DNA of 64,000 nucleotides from Methylocystis echinoides (GTDB lineage: Bacteria; Pseudomonadota; Alphaproteobacteria; Rhizobiales; Beijerinckiaceae), in assembly GCF_040687965.1 (NCBI RefSeq), contig NZ_CP156084.1:1192501-1256500 (forward strand), read 5' to 3'. Shown here one piece after another: positions 46,242-55,601 of the stretch. The notes under the pieces are model-generated. The model was not told the DNA's origin. It saw only the letters and a program-made list of their open reading frames with translations, and ran no database searches. Position 1 is the first letter of the stretch; every line of letters begins with the position of its first letter. The position numbers and the translations under genes are program-made.

Positions 46242-48236
46242 ATGTCAGACGCACTCGAAGCCGCCCCGACCGCCGACACGCGCTCCTGCGCCAACGCCAT
46301 CCGCGCGCTCGCCATGGACGCCGTGGAAAAGGCCAAATCCGGCCACCCCGGCATGCCGATGGGCATGGCCGACGTCGCGACGGTGCTGTTCCAGCGCTTC
46401 ATGACCTTCGACGCCAGCGAGCCCAATTGGCCCGACCGCGACCGCTTCGTGCTCTCGGCCGGTCATGGCTCGATGCTGCTCTATGCGCTGCATTATCTGC
46501 TCGGCTATCCGGGCATGACGCGGGCGGACCTCGAGAATTTCCGCCAATTCGGCGCGCCGACGGCGGGCCATCCGGAATATGGCCATGCGCCCGGCGTCGA
46601 GACGACGACCGGCCCGCTCGGCCAGGGCCTCGCCACGGCGGTCGGCATGGCCATTGCGGAGCGTCTCGCCGCCGCCCGCTTCGGCGACGATCTCGTCGAC
46701 CACAACACCTATGTCATCGCCGGCGACGGCTGCCTGATGGAAGGCCTGAGCCATGAGGCGATCGACCTCGCCGGCCATCTCAAGCTGTCGCGCCTAGTCG
46801 TCCTGTGGGACGACAATTCGATCTCCATCGACGGCCCCACCGATCTTTCGACCTCCATGGACCAGTGCGCGCGCTTCGCCGCCGCAGGGTGGCATACGCA
46901 ACGGGTCGACGGCCATGATCCGGAGGCGGTCGCGGCCGCGATCGCGACGGCGAAGGCGGACCCGCGGCCCTCGATGATCGCCTGCCGCACGGTGATCGGC
47001 TATGGCGCTCCCGGCAAGCAGGGCAAGGAATCGGTCCATGGCGCGCCGCTCGGGGCGGAGGAAGTCGCCGCCGCCCGCGCCGCGCTCGGCTGGCCGCACA
47101 CGCCCTTCGAGGTGCCGGAGACGATCCTCGCCGCCTGGCGCGCCGCCGGACGCCGGGGCGCCGGGGCGCGCGAGGCCTGGGAAAAGCGCTGCGCCGCCTC
47201 GGCGAAGGGCCGGGCCTTCGCAACCTTTCTGAAAGGCGACGTCGCCTCGGAGATCGCCGGCCCGCTCGCCGACTTCCGTACTGCGCTCGCCGCAGAAAAG
47301 CCGAAGGTCGCGACGCGCAAGTCCTCAGAAATGGCGCTGACGGTCATCAACGCCGCGACCGACGCCACCATCGGCGGCTCGGCCGATCTGACGCACTCCA
47401 ATTTCACCATCACCAAGGGCATGGGGTCGGTTCGCCCCGATGATTTCTCCGGCCGTTACATCCACTACGGCGTGCGCGAATTCGGCATGGCGGCGGCGAT
47501 GAACGGCATCGCGCTGCATGGCGGCTTCGCGCCCTATGGCGGCACCTTCCTCGTCTTCTCCGACTATGCGCGCGGCGCCATTCGCCTCTCGGCGCTCATG
47601 GGCCTGCGCGTCGTCTATGTGCTGACCCACGACTCGATCGGGCTCGGCGAGGACGGGCCGACGCACCAGCCGGTCGAGCATCTCGCTTCGCTGCGCGCGC
47701 TGCCCAATCTGCTCGTGTTCCGCCCCGCCGACGCCATCGAGACGGCGGAGTGCTGGGAGCTGGCGCTGGCGCAAGCCCATACGCCGTCGGCGCTGAGCCT
47801 CTCCCGACAGAACCTGCCGACGCTGTCGCGCCCGGTCACTGAAAATCTATCTGCGAAGGGCGCCTATGTCTTGCGCGAGCCCGAGGGCGGTCGCGACGTG
47901 ACGATCCTCGCTACGGGCTCGGAGGTCGAGATTGCGCTGGCCGGCGCCGACGCCCTCGCCCAGACGGGCGTGAAGGCCGCCGTCGTCTCCATGCCCTGCT
48001 GGGAGCTTTTCGAGGCGCAGCCGGCGAGCTATCGCGCGCAGGTGCTGGGCGCGGCGCCCCGCGTCGGCGTCGAGGCCGCTGTGCGGCTCGGCTGGGACCG
48101 CTGGCTCGGCGACAACGGCGCCTTCATTGGCATGTCCGGCTTCGGCGCCAGCGCGCCGGCTTCGGCGCTTTACAAACATTTCGGAATTACCGCCGAGGCC
48201 GTGGCCGAAGCGGCCCGCACCCTAATTAAGGCTTAA
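46242..48236 (+). CDS. tkt: transketolase
   Basis: About 664 residues, full length. The thiamine-diphosphate binding motif [20 protein letters not shown] lies near 165 (GDG...NN-type), [16 protein letters not shown] near 74 and the pyrimidine-domain glutamate in [15 protein letters not shown] near 410; TLDS-type phrase [20 protein letters not shown] near 465 is a family hallmark. It moves two-carbon units between sugar phosphates in the Calvin and pentose phosphate pathways. It follows phosphoribulokinase by 12 nt. Confidence 0.96.
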   Translation: MSDALEAAPTADTRSCANAIRALAMDAVEKAKSGHPGMPMGMADVATVLFQRFMTFDASEPNWPDRDRFVLSAGHGSMLLYALHYLLGYPGMTRADLENFRQFGAPTAGHPEYGHAPGVETTTGPLGQGLATAVGMAIAERLAAARFGDDLVDHNTYVIAGDGCLMEGLSHEAIDLAGHLKLSRLVVLWDDNSISIDGPTDLSTSMDQCARFAAAGWHTQRVDGHDPEAVAAAIATAKADPRPSMIACRTVIGYGAPGKQGKESVHGAPLGAEEVAAARAALGWPHTPFEVPETILAAWRAAGRRGAGAREAWEKRCAASAKGRAFATFLKGDVASEIAGPLADFRTALAAEKPKVATRKSSEMALTVINAATDATIGGSADLTHSNFTITKGMGSVRPDDFSGRYIHYGVREFGMAAAMNGIALHGGFAPYGGTFLVFSDYARGAIRLSALMGLRVVYVLTHDSIGLGEDGPTHQPVEHLASLRALPNLLVFRPADAIETAECWELALAQAHTPSALSLSRQNLPTLSRPVTENLSAKGAYVLREPEGGRDVTILATGSEVEIALAGADALAQTGVKAAVVSMPCWELFEAQPASYRAQVLGAAPRVGVEAAVRLGWDRWLGDNGAFIGMSGFGASAPASALYKHFGITAEAVAEAARTLIKA

Positions 48237-48255
48237 GAGATCAGCGGAGGCGACT

Positions 48256-49338
48256 ATGGCTCTGATTACCCTGCGGCAATTGCTCGACCACGCCGCCGAG
48301 CACGACTATGGCGTGCCCGCCTTCAATATCAACAATATGGAGCAGGGCCTCGCCGTGCTCGAAGCGGCCTCCGCCGTCGACGCGCCGGTCATCATCCAGG
48401 CCTCGCGCGGCGCCCGCAGCTACGCCAATGACATCATGCTCGCCAAGATGATCGAGGCGCTGATCGCCATGTATCCCGATATCCCGATCGTCATGCATCA
48501 GGACCATGGCAACAGCGAAGCGACCTGCGCCAGCGCCATCCGCTTCGGTTTCTCCTCGGTGATGATGGACGGCTCGCTCAAGGCCGACGGCAAGACCCCG
48601 GCCGACTATCGATACAATATCGACGTGACCCGCCGCGTCGTCGATCTCGCCCATTGGGTCGGCGCTTCGGTCGAGGGCGAGCTCGGCGTGCTCGGCTCGC
48701 TCGAAACCGGCGAAGGCGAGAAGGAGGACGGCCACGGCGCCGAGGGCAAGCTTTCTCACGACCAGCTGTTGACCGACCCGGCGCAGGCCGAGGATTTCGT
48801 CGCCCTCACCAAGGTCGACGCGCTCGCCATCGCCATGGGCACCTCGCACGGCGCCTATAAATTCACGCGCAAGCCCGACGGCGCGATCCTCGCCATGAAC
48901 GTCGTCGAGGAGATCCATCGTCGCCTGCCCAACACCCATCTCGTCATGCACGGCTCGTCGTCCGTGCCGCAGGACCTGCAGGACGCCTTCAACGCCGCTG
49001 GCGGCGAAATGCCCCAGACATGGGGCGTGCCGGTCGAGGAGATCCAGCGCGGCATCAAATTCGGCGTGCGCAAGATCAACATCGACACCGACTGCCGCAT
49101 CGCCATGACGGCGGCGATCCGCGCCACGCTCGGGAAGCACAAGGGCGAGTTCGACCCGCGCAAATATCTGAAGCCCGCCCAGGAGGCGATGGTGAAGGTC
49201 TGCCGCCAGCGCTACGAGGAATTCGGGACCGCCGGCTGGGCTTCGAAAATCAAGCCGATCCCGATGGCCGAGATGGCCAAGCGCTACGCCAGCGGCGCGC
49301 TGGACCCGCAGTTCGGGACGAAGAAAGCGGCGGAGTAA
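48256..49338 (+). CDS. fba: fructose-bisphosphate aldolase, class II (CbbA-type)
   Basis: About 360 residues, with GGAGG 5 nt before the ATG. Zinc ligands of class II aldolases are visible: HQDHGN near 80-85 and the later EGELGVLG (Glu near 137), HGAYKFT near 198 and HGSSS near 231; the DTDCR phrase near 277 binds substrate. The version with a long EDG insertion ([14 protein letters not shown]) is the CbbA/Fba type seen beside Calvin-cycle genes. It condenses triose phosphates to fructose 1,6-bisphosphate and sedoheptulose bisphosphate. The gap to transketolase is 19 nt. Confidence 0.96.
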   Translation: MALITLRQLLDHAAEHDYGVPAFNINNMEQGLAVLEAASAVDAPVIIQASRGARSYANDIMLAKMIEALIAMYPDIPIVMHQDHGNSEATCASAIRFGFSSVMMDGSLKADGKTPADYRYNIDVTRRVVDLAHWVGASVEGELGVLGSLETGEGEKEDGHGAEGKLSHDQLLTDPAQAEDFVALTKVDALAIAMGTSHGAYKFTRKPDGAILAMNVVEEIHRRLPNTHLVMHGSSSVPQDLQDAFNAAGGEMPQTWGVPVEEIQRGIKFGVRKINIDTDCRIAMTAAIRATLGKHKGEFDPRKYLKPAQEAMVKVCRQRYEEFGTAGWASKIKPIPMAEMAKRYASGALDPQFGTKKAAE

Positions 49339-49364
49339 GCCGCCGCGGCGCTGATCGTTAGCGT

Positions 49365-49413
49365 CCCTCTCCCGTGCGCGGGGGAGGGCCAGGGAGGGGG
49401 TTCGAGCCGCCTC
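49365..49413. repeat. imperfect palindromic GC-rich intergenic repeat
   Basis: CCCTCTCCCG-TGCGC-GGGGGAGGG followed by CCAGGGAGGGGG. Sequence of this kind (a CCCTC...GAGGG palindrome) is scattered between genes in many GC-rich alphaproteobacteria, like a REP element. Only one copy is in this window. Confidence 0.4.
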
Positions 49414-49435
49414 CCCTACTCGCCTTCAGGACTGC

Positions 49436-50116
49436 ATGCCCGACGTCGTCATCGCTCCCTCGATCCTCTCCGCCGACTTCGCCAGGCTCGGCGAGGAGAC
49501 GCGCGCCATGGAGCTTGCAGGGGCGGATTGGATTCACCTCGACGTGATGGACGGGCATTTCGTGCCCAACATCACCTTCGGCCCCGGCGTCGTCGCCGCG
49601 CTGCGACCGCATACGCGCCTGCCGCTGGACGTGCATCTGATGATCACGCCGGTCGACCCCTATATCGGCGCCTTCGCCGACGCGGGCGCCGACGTTATCA
49701 CCGTTCACGCCGAGGCGGGGCCTCATCTGCACCGATCGCTGCAGACCATTCGCGCGCGCGGAAAAAAGGCTGGCGTGTCGCTCAATCCGGCGACGCATGA
49801 GAGCGCGCTGCAATATGTCCTGGACGACATCGACCTCGTGCTGGTGATGAGCGTCAATCCCGGTTTCGGCGGCCAGACCTTCATCCCGTCGCAGCTCGAC
49901 AAGATCCGCGCCATTCGCGAGATGATCGGGCGCCGCGACATCCGCCTCCAGGTCGACGGCGGCGTGACTCCCGAGACCGCCGCGGCGATCGTGGACGCCG
50001 GCGCCGACGCGCTCGTCGCCGGCTCGGCCGCCTTCCGTGGCGGCGGGTCGCAATATGCCGCCAATGTTGCGGCGCTGCGCGCGGCGGCGGCGCAGGCGGG
50101 CGCGATTGGGGTCTGA
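49436..50116 (+). CDS. rpe: ribulose-phosphate 3-epimerase
   Basis: About 226 residues, a TIM barrel. Family phrases: [16 protein letters not shown] at residue 5, [20 protein letters not shown] near 32, HLMI near 68, [14 protein letters not shown] near 138 and LQVDGGV near 170; metal-binding His/Asp residues are intact. It interconverts ribulose and xylulose 5-phosphates, feeding phosphoribulokinase. It lies 97 nt after the aldolase, the gap holding the GC-rich repeat. Confidence 0.96.
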   Translation: MPDVVIAPSILSADFARLGEETRAMELAGADWIHLDVMDGHFVPNITFGPGVVAALRPHTRLPLDVHLMITPVDPYIGAFADAGADVITVHAEAGPHLHRSLQTIRARGKKAGVSLNPATHESALQYVLDDIDLVLVMSVNPGFGGQTFIPSQLDKIRAIREMIGRRDIRLQVDGGVTPETAAAIVDAGADALVAGSAAFRGGGSQYAANVAALRAAAAQAGAIGV

Positions 50117-50180
50117 CGCCTTTTCAATTGGCGGCGCTTTTGCTTTAGCCTGGCCCTGTCTTTTCGCGAGCTGACGCAAG

Positions 50181-51782
50181 ATGATCGCCCACGCTCCCTT
50201 TGTCATTGTGCTCGCGCTGCTCGTGGCGGCGGTCATCCTCTCGATCCTGGCCAAGCGGCTCGGCATGCCGCCGGCCGCCGCATATGTCATCGGCGGCATG
50301 GCGCTCTCCTTTGCGCCGCAGCGGCTGCCTTTCGAGATCGATCCCGAATTCATCATGGTGCTGTTCCTGCCGCCGCTGCTGCAGTCGAGCGCCTATTTCA
50401 CCGTCTGGCGCGACTTCAAGGCCAATCTCCGGCCTATCATGATGCTGGCCATCGGGGCCGTGATCTTCACCACGGCGGTCGTGGGCCTGGTCGCGCATTG
50501 GCTCGTGCCGGCGATGCCGCTCGCGGCCGGCTTCTGTCTCGGCGCCATTGTCTCGCCCCCAGACGCCGTGGCCGCCAAGGCGGTGCTCGCGCGCCTTCCC
50601 GTGCCCGAAAGAGTGGTCACCATTCTGGAGGGCGAAAGCCTCGTCAACGACGCCTCCGGCCTCATGCTCTATCGCGTCGCGACGGCGGCGGCGTTGACCG
50701 GTCTTTTCGACTGGTCGGACGCGGCGATGATGTTCGCGCAATTGACCGCGGGGGGCCTCGCCGCCGGCGCCGCCGCCGGCGTTTTCGTCAATTTCCTCAT
50801 GGCGCGGCTGCGCGACACGCAACTGATCATCATCACGAGCTTTCTCTCGGCCTGGGCGACCTATCTCGGCGCTGAGGCGTTGCATGCGTCCGGCGTCCTT
50901 GCGGTCGTCACCGCCGGCCTCATCATGGGCTGGGGCCAGCACGCCATTCTCGACGCCGAGAGTCGGCTGGAGGCGCAGGCGGTCTGGCGCTCGGCGGTCT
51001 TTCTGATGGAAGCCGCCGTCTTCATTCTGATCGGCCTCGCCCTGCGCAAGGTCGTCGAAGAACTGGGCGGCTTCGGCCCCGCCCTGACCTCGGCGCTCCC
51101 CCATGCGCTCGTGGTGACCGCAGCGATGATCGCCGCCCGCTTTGTCTGGGTCTTTCCGGCCACCTATCTGCCGCGCCTGCTGATCCCGGCGATCCGCGCC
51201 CGCGATCCCTTTCCGCCGCCCTCCATCCCGGTGATCATCGGCTGGGCCGGGATGCGCGGGGTCGTCAGTCTCGCCGCCGCGCTGGCCTTGCCGATCGGCT
51301 TTCCCGAGCGCGGCTTCGTCATTCTGACCACCTTCGTCGTGATCGCCGTCACCGTGCTGCTGCAGGGCGCGACGCTCGGACCGCTGGTGACATGGCTGAA
51401 GCCGACCGCGCCGGCCGTCGGCCCGAATCCGCCCCTGGGGGACCACGCGGCGAGGGAAAAAGTCTATTCCGCGGCGCTGGAGCGGATCGAGGCCGAAGTC
51501 GACGACGACGGCGCGCATCTCCATCCCCGGCTGATGGAGGAATATCGTCGCCGCGTCTTCATCTACCGCAAGAACCACGAGGAGCGGGAAGCGCTGGTCG
51601 ACGTGCGACGAGCGCATTTTGAGATGGCGCTCGAGGCCGTCTCGACCGCCCGCGACGAGCTCCTCCGCCTGCACCGCCTCGGCTGCGTCCACGATTCGAC
51701 GCTTCATGCGGTCGAAGCCGAGTTGGACCTCGAAGAGGCGCGTCTGAGGCGGCTGTCGGGGGAGCGCTCGAACGGCCATTGA
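50181..51782 (+). CDS. Na+/H+ antiporter, CPA1 family
   Basis: About 533 residues with about twelve transmembrane helices and a ~110-residue cytosolic tail. The ion-binding signature of NhaP/CPA1 is present: GAIVSPPDAVAAKAVLA near 123 and GESLVNDASGLMLYRVA near 156, and the C-terminal GWAGMRGVVSLAAALALP near 354. It exchanges cytosolic Na+ or K+ for H+ at the inner membrane. The tail is charged and may regulate activity. It follows rpe by 64 nt, and may or may not be co-transcribed. Confidence 0.92.
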   Translation: MIAHAPFVIVLALLVAAVILSILAKRLGMPPAAAYVIGGMALSFAPQRLPFEIDPEFIMVLFLPPLLQSSAYFTVWRDFKANLRPIMMLAIGAVIFTTAVVGLVAHWLVPAMPLAAGFCLGAIVSPPDAVAAKAVLARLPVPERVVTILEGESLVNDASGLMLYRVATAAALTGLFDWSDAAMMFAQLTAGGLAAGAAAGVFVNFLMARLRDTQLIIITSFLSAWATYLGAEALHASGVLAVVTAGLIMGWGQHAILDAESRLEAQAVWRSAVFLMEAAVFILIGLALRKVVEELGGFGPALTSALPHALVVTAAMIAARFVWVFPATYLPRLLIPAIRARDPFPPPSIPVIIGWAGMRGVVSLAAALALPIGFPERGFVILTTFVVIAVTVLLQGATLGPLVTWLKPTAPAVGPNPPLGDHAAREKVYSAALERIEAEVDDDGAHLHPRLMEEYRRRVFIYRKNHEEREALVDVRRAHFEMALEAVSTARDELLRLHRLGCVHDSTLHAVEAELDLEEARLRRLSGERSNGH

Positions 51783-51886
51783 ATCCGGTTTCGAGGACGG
51801 CGGCGAGGCGGGGCGGGGGCAGGCGCGAGCGAGACGGCTCCCGGGTTGCGAAGCGGCTCCCACGGCATTAAGGAGAGCGGGCGCTT

Positions 51887-51961
51887 TGGGGCGTCGCCAA
51901 GTGGTAAGGCAGCGGATTTTGATTCCGCCATACGGAGGTTCGAATCCTCCCGCCCCAGCCA
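51887..51961 (+). tRNA. tRNA-Gln (TTG), attachment target of the integrated element
   Basis: TGGGGCG/CGCCCCA acceptor stem, G discriminator and encoded CCA, anticodon stem GCGGA/TCCGC around loop TTTTGAT (anticodon TTG), T-loop GGTTCGAATCC. Its 3' 17 bases form the left end of the direct repeat of the integrated element and remain functional. Confidence 0.96.
51945..51961 (+). repeat. attL: 17-bp direct repeat within the 3' end of tRNA-Gln
   Basis: TCCTCCCGCCCCAGCCA, identical to 62346-62362. The left boundary of the 10.4-kb element. Confidence 0.9.
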
Positions 51962-52022
51962 GAGCCAAGGTTCTCCAAAAAATAGAGTATTATCAAGCGC
52001 TTAGTCTCTTTAAAACAGGCCT

Positions 52023-52043
52023 TGGTACCCCACTGGTACACCA
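52023..52043 (+). repeat. two 10-bp arm-like repeats near attL
   Basis: TGGTACCCCA (52023-52032) and TGGTACACCA (52034-52043), 61 bp inside attL. The same motif occurs twice near attR, so they are likely integrase arm-binding sites. Confidence 0.55.
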
Positions 52044-52183
52044 AACTAGGCACCGCTGTCTGTGTTATGGGAGGCCTTTAAGAAAGCCAAGGGCGTTCTG
52101 AAAGGCTAAGTTGATCGCGCTGCCAGGACGCCTCACCTGTGGGGGTGCTAAACCAATAGGCAGCTCCACTCCTCACAGCCTGT

Positions 52184-52197
52184 TGACTTTTAAGTCA
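52184..52197. promoter_or_regulatory. dyad TGACTT-TT-AAGTCA at the start of the toxin-antitoxin-like operon
   Basis: Perfect 6-bp arms, ending on the first base of the start codon at 52197. Position and symmetry suit an autoregulatory operator bound by the HTH protein encoded second. No ribosome binding site is visible before the ATG. Confidence 0.4.
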
Positions 52198-52760
52198 TGA
52201 TTTATGATCTAACAATCGAGAAGGCCGAAGCTCTAAGAAAATGCGAGCGGGAAGGCAAACTCCTTGAAGTGTCTGGCTTGGTCCGAGCGAGGTCGATCCG
52301 CAGGCGTGTGTGGATCAGAACAAGTCTGATGCAGGAACTGTTCGGCAAAAACGGGGGCGAACCGCAACATTGGGCGGCTGCCGATGTGCAAGCGTTCCTC
52401 AAGCGCTTTGTACAAGGGGAAAAAATGGTCATGATTTTTGCCGAACGTGGCCTAGGCGCATTTCCTGATTTCAAATTGACCAAGGGAGGCGGAAGTCCAT
52501 TTTTTGAAATCAGGTTTGATCTCGAACCGAATCGACCACCGCAGGTTCGGCTTTTCGGTCGATTCATCGCCACGGATTGCTTTGTCATAACGTCTATCGG
52601 CGAGAAGGGGCCAACCGACACAAAGGGAAAGACTAAAACCATCGATGTGGCAGCGCATAGGAAGGTGTGCCAGAGGACGTTCGACAATTGTGACTTGACT
52701 CGAACGCCTTGGATTCCGGACCCGGAGGGATCCATGTCTAGTGTGGAGATTGCAAAATGA
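52197..52760 (+). CDS. RelE/HigB-like toxin candidate with long N-terminal extension
   Basis: About 187 residues. The central part, ~105-160 (FFEIRFDLE, then VRLFGRFIATDCFVITSIGEKG), follows the pattern of the RelE-superfamily toxins and phage-derived Gp49-like proteins, with the basic C-terminal stretch that would bind the ribosome or RNA. The N-terminal ~100 residues are an extension I do not recognise. Its stop overlaps the next gene's start by 4 nt (ATGA), and that gene encodes a helix-turn-helix protein, the classic HigBA order (toxin first). Function is inferred from context and pattern, not proven. Confidence 0.5.
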   Translation: MIYDLTIEKAEALRKCEREGKLLEVSGLVRARSIRRRVWIRTSLMQELFGKNGGEPQHWAAADVQAFLKRFVQGEKMVMIFAERGLGAFPDFKLTKGGGSPFFEIRFDLEPNRPPQVRLFGRFIATDCFVITSIGEKGPTDTKGKTKTIDVAAHRKVCQRTFDNCDLTRTPWIPDPEGSMSSVEIAK

Positions 52761-53230
52761 AGCCGAAGCAGCAAACGGTTGCCAGAAAAGAAAAGCAAAA
52801 AGCGACCACACAAGCAGTTTCTGCTTTTGAAAAAAAGGTTGCCATCGCGTTCCTGACCCAACAGGTCCTTTCTGCTTTTTCAGCCAAGCTGATCCAACTC
52901 AATAAGCAAAAGGGCTGGGGACAAGCAGACTTGGCCCGGCGTTTAAACATCGATCCTAGCCAAATCTCGAGGTGGCTTGCAGGAAGGCAACCGAACATGT
53001 CGCTTGAGTCGACTGCGTTGCTAAGCCTTGCAATGCAGTGCGAACCCTCGTTTGAGCTCATAGACTTAGAGGTTGTTGAGGAGCGAGGAGCGGAGATCGA
53101 ACTCGAGGCTGAGGCGTTGGATTGGACCTGCGAGATAAGCGACGATGACGAGTGGGGGACCATCAATGAATTTGAGAACGAGGACTTACAGACGCTTGAG
53201 AATTACTACGAAGTAGAAGAACTGTGCTGA
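52757..53230 (+). CDS. XRE-family HTH protein, likely antitoxin
   Basis: About 157 residues. The helix-turn-helix spans ~48-80: QKGWGQADLARRLNIDPSQISRWLAG. The N-terminus is basic, and the acidic C-terminal ~50 residues (EEWGTINEFENEDLQTLENYY and similar) look flexible, as in antitoxins that neutralise by wrapping a toxin. ATGA overlap with the upstream gene shows translational coupling. It probably binds the dyad at 52184-52197 (inference). Confidence 0.6.
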   Translation: MKPKQQTVARKEKQKATTQAVSAFEKKVAIAFLTQQVLSAFSAKLIQLNKQKGWGQADLARRLNIDPSQISRWLAGRQPNMSLESTALLSLAMQCEPSFELIDLEVVEERGAEIELEAEALDWTCEISDDDEWGTINEFENEDLQTLENYYEVEELC

Positions 53231-53248
53231 GATTGAAAGCAAGTACCG

Positions 53249-53791
53249 ATGGCCAAAGGAATTACTAACGCTGCGGCTGAAAATGAACCGCCTATCCGGA
53301 TCTTGCCTGGAGCAATTATCTGCGATCACGTTAAAGATGATCCGCATTCGGGTCTCACGCTCTTGGGCGCTCGAGTGGGAGTTATGTTGGTTCCGAGGTC
53401 TCCAGGAGCTGAATACAAGTTTCGTGTTGTATTGCCTATAATGCACAAGACAGCTGGCGATTATGTTATCCGCATGATCGCTGCTGCAGGAAAAAAACAG
53501 CTCTTCTCTGGCGCTTTGAAAGTAAAAGCTGACGGTAAGAATGGGGTAGGTTACGTAAATACTCCCCCCTTCAAACTGCGCCTTGAGGCACCCTCCGTGC
53601 TAACGATCTCCTTTGGAGTGGAAGGCTTTCCACTGCGTCCTGCAATTGTATTGGCCTTGATTAATGAAGAAAAGGAAAAAACTATGAGTGAAATACCTCC
53701 GCTTGGAACGCCGACGAATCAGGCCGTCGAATCGAAAATCGTAAAGGCTAAGCCGAGGCGAACTAAAATCTCCTCTACTCCGCAGAAATGA
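53249..53791 (+). CDS. conserved-looking protein of unknown function (possibly DUF6941-like)
   Basis: About 180 residues. A beta-rich domain of ~110 residues (IICDHVKDDPHSGLTLLGARVGVMLVP, then FRVVLPIMHKTAGDYVIRM; spans ~22-75) resembles the beta-sandwich of DUF6941 proteins, but this is from memory and uncertain. A basic, unstructured C-terminal tail (KAKPRRTKISSTPQK) follows. No signal peptide, so cytosolic. It follows the HTH gene by 18 nt and may belong to the same operon. Confidence 0.5.
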   Translation: MAKGITNAAAENEPPIRILPGAIICDHVKDDPHSGLTLLGARVGVMLVPRSPGAEYKFRVVLPIMHKTAGDYVIRMIAAAGKKQLFSGALKVKADGKNGVGYVNTPPFKLRLEAPSVLTISFGVEGFPLRPAIVLALINEEKEKTMSEIPPLGTPTNQAVESKIVKAKPRRTKISSTPQK

Positions 53792-54059
53792 TAGTTGCAT
53801 AACTAGCTGATCTCAGCCTGGCACACCCACCACGAAGGCATATGCTTCTCCCGCCGCAGCCAGGCGCAAACTAATTTGTTTTTATTCAATAAAACCCGAG
53901 ATTTACTATCAGGTGACCGCCCTTGGTACATCAACGAGTATCCAGACATGATGCCAGTCCATTCCCTGCGAAGCCGCCGACTTATCAATGCCGCCGGTAA
54001 CCCTGCGGGGGTATAGTCTCTGTCCCGATCTAACGACAGTCTTTTGATTCAGGCGCACC

Positions 54060-55601
54060 ATGAAATACGAACTGCCGAGCAGCCATGGCCTCCCTCATGA
54101 GATAGTCTCGAACCCAGAGCTTGTTCCGAGAACCGCCGAGGGGGACCCATCGTTAACTGACGTTCAGTTTGCCGCCTTAGAGGCTGGTGTTGCCCGTGGG
54201 GCATCTTTGCTCGTGGTAGCGCCTACCTCAACCGGGAAAACCCTTATAGGCATTTGGGCCCTAGCAAGTTGGTTGAAGAGCGATCCTAGACACCACGCGG
54301 TCTACCTGGTTACCCACCGCGCATTAGCGGCTCAGAAGTTCGAGGAGTTGGATGCCCTGCTAAGACCGTCTTGCTTTCAAGGCGACGGAAGCTGCATCGT
54401 TTTAGCTGATGGCGACTCGATAAGGGATGGAAATGGAAACACTCCGATCGAGCCATTAAACGTTCCGGTATTGGTAGCGACCTACGAAAAGTATCTTGCC
54501 ATGCTGGCCGGCAGCGGCATTAGGGAAGACATGTCCCATTGCGCTGTCGTCTGTGACGAAATCCAGATTATTGGAGATCAGCACAGAGGTAAGCAGATCG
54601 AAGTCCTAATGACTATTTTGAGGATGGCGCGATGGGGCCAGGTGGTTGGTCTTTCAGCAGTCCTGGAGGCCTCCGATGCAGAAGCGTTGAGCAGCTGGCT
54701 TGACGTACGGCTCATCAGATCCACCCAACGAGAGAAGCACTTAAGGTATGAGTGTCGCAGGCCTGACCGGGTCCAGCTCTTCGAAACGACGCGGGATAAC
54801 GGCGACATAACTGAGGAAGCTCGCGGGCGTGAGCGAAGCATCGACACTATAGGAATCGTAAGGGAGCTCCTAGCTGAAGGCGATTGTCTGCCGGTAGTTG
54901 TGTTCTGTATGACAAAGAATAAAGTCTTTGAGTTAGCGCAGGAGTTCGCTGAGTCCAAAGGCGTAACTGTGGGGCCGCGTGTTAGCATCCATGAGGAACT
55001 CGCGGACGCGACCACCTCGGCGCTAGAGCTTACGAGCTACCTTCAGCATCGGTTCGCCTACCATTCGGCCGATCTCTTGCAAGCAGAACGTGCACTGGTC
55101 GAAAAGTCTATAAAGGCTGGTGATGTCGATGTGGTCTTTTCAACAAGCACTTTGGCTGCGGGCGTCAACTTCCCGTTCCGAACGGCAGTTTTTGATAGCT
55201 GGAAAAGGTACAATCAGAGGACACAGATACATGAGCCGATCCCGGCGAGTGATTTTCAGAACATGGCTGGGCGCGTGGGCCGCATGGGTTTTGAGGGAGA
55301 CTATGGCCGAGTTCTATTTACAGCAGAGAATGGATTTCGAGAGCGGGCGGCAAATGTTTACTTATCGCCGGATTTAGTTAGTCAACTAGAATTACGCCTG
55401 CGCCCGGAGGCATTCACTCATCTAGCTCTACAACTAGCTTCGTCCGGCATTTGCAAGACTAAAGCAGAGGTTGAATCGTTTTTGACGGGAACCTTGAGCG
55501 CAGAGCGGGAGCGGGCACGCAACAGAGCAGGATTAGCTCACTGGCAGCAAGCGGTATCAAGTTCCATCGACGAACTAAAAGCTTGGGGCTTCTTACTATG
55601 A
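54060..55601 (+). CDS. Ski2-like superfamily 2 helicase, N-terminal half (DEAD + helicase C domains)
   Basis: About 513 residues. Motif I APTSTGKT at 54-61, motif II DEIQ at 166-169 (unusual: Gln for His), motif III LSAVLEA near 198, motif IV VVFCMTK near 280, motif V STSTLAAGVNFP near 361-372, motif VI QNMAGRVGRMG near 400-410. It ends just after the helicase C domain with a short winged-helix start. The ratchet and helix-hairpin-helix parts of Ski2 proteins are absent here and instead open the next gene, which starts at an ATGA overlap. It may unwind nucleic acid as one half of a two-protein machine. Confidence 0.8.
   Translation: MKYELPSSHGLPHEIVSNPELVPRTAEGDPSLTDVQFAALEAGVARGASLLVVAPTSTGKTLIGIWALASWLKSDPRHHAVYLVTHRALAAQKFEELDALLRPSCFQGDGSCIVLADGDSIRDGNGNTPIEPLNVPVLVATYEKYLAMLAGSGIREDMSHCAVVCDEIQIIGDQHRGKQIEVLMTILRMARWGQVVGLSAVLEASDAEALSSWLDVRLIRSTQREKHLRYECRRPDRVQLFETTRDNGDITEEARGRERSIDTIGIVRELLAEGDCLPVVVFCMTKNKVFELAQEFAESKGVTVGPRVSIHEELADATTSALELTSYLQHRFAYHSADLLQAERALVEKSIKAGDVDVVFSTSTLAAGVNFPFRTAVFDSWKRYNQRTQIHEPIPASDFQNMAGRVGRMGFEGDYGRVLFTAENGFRERAANVYLSPDLVSQLELRLRPEAFTHLALQLASSGICKTKAEVESFLTGTLSAERERARNRAGLAHWQQAVSSSIDELKAWGFLL

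Noticed and set aside
50145-51968. 607-codon minus-strand frame opposite the antiporter
   Set aside because: His/Arg/Gln-rich shadow of the membrane protein; extends into the tRNA gene.
53803-53988. 61-codon minus-strand frame in the gap before the helicase gene
   Set aside because: No ribosome binding site or recognisable family; kept as non-coding but not impossible.
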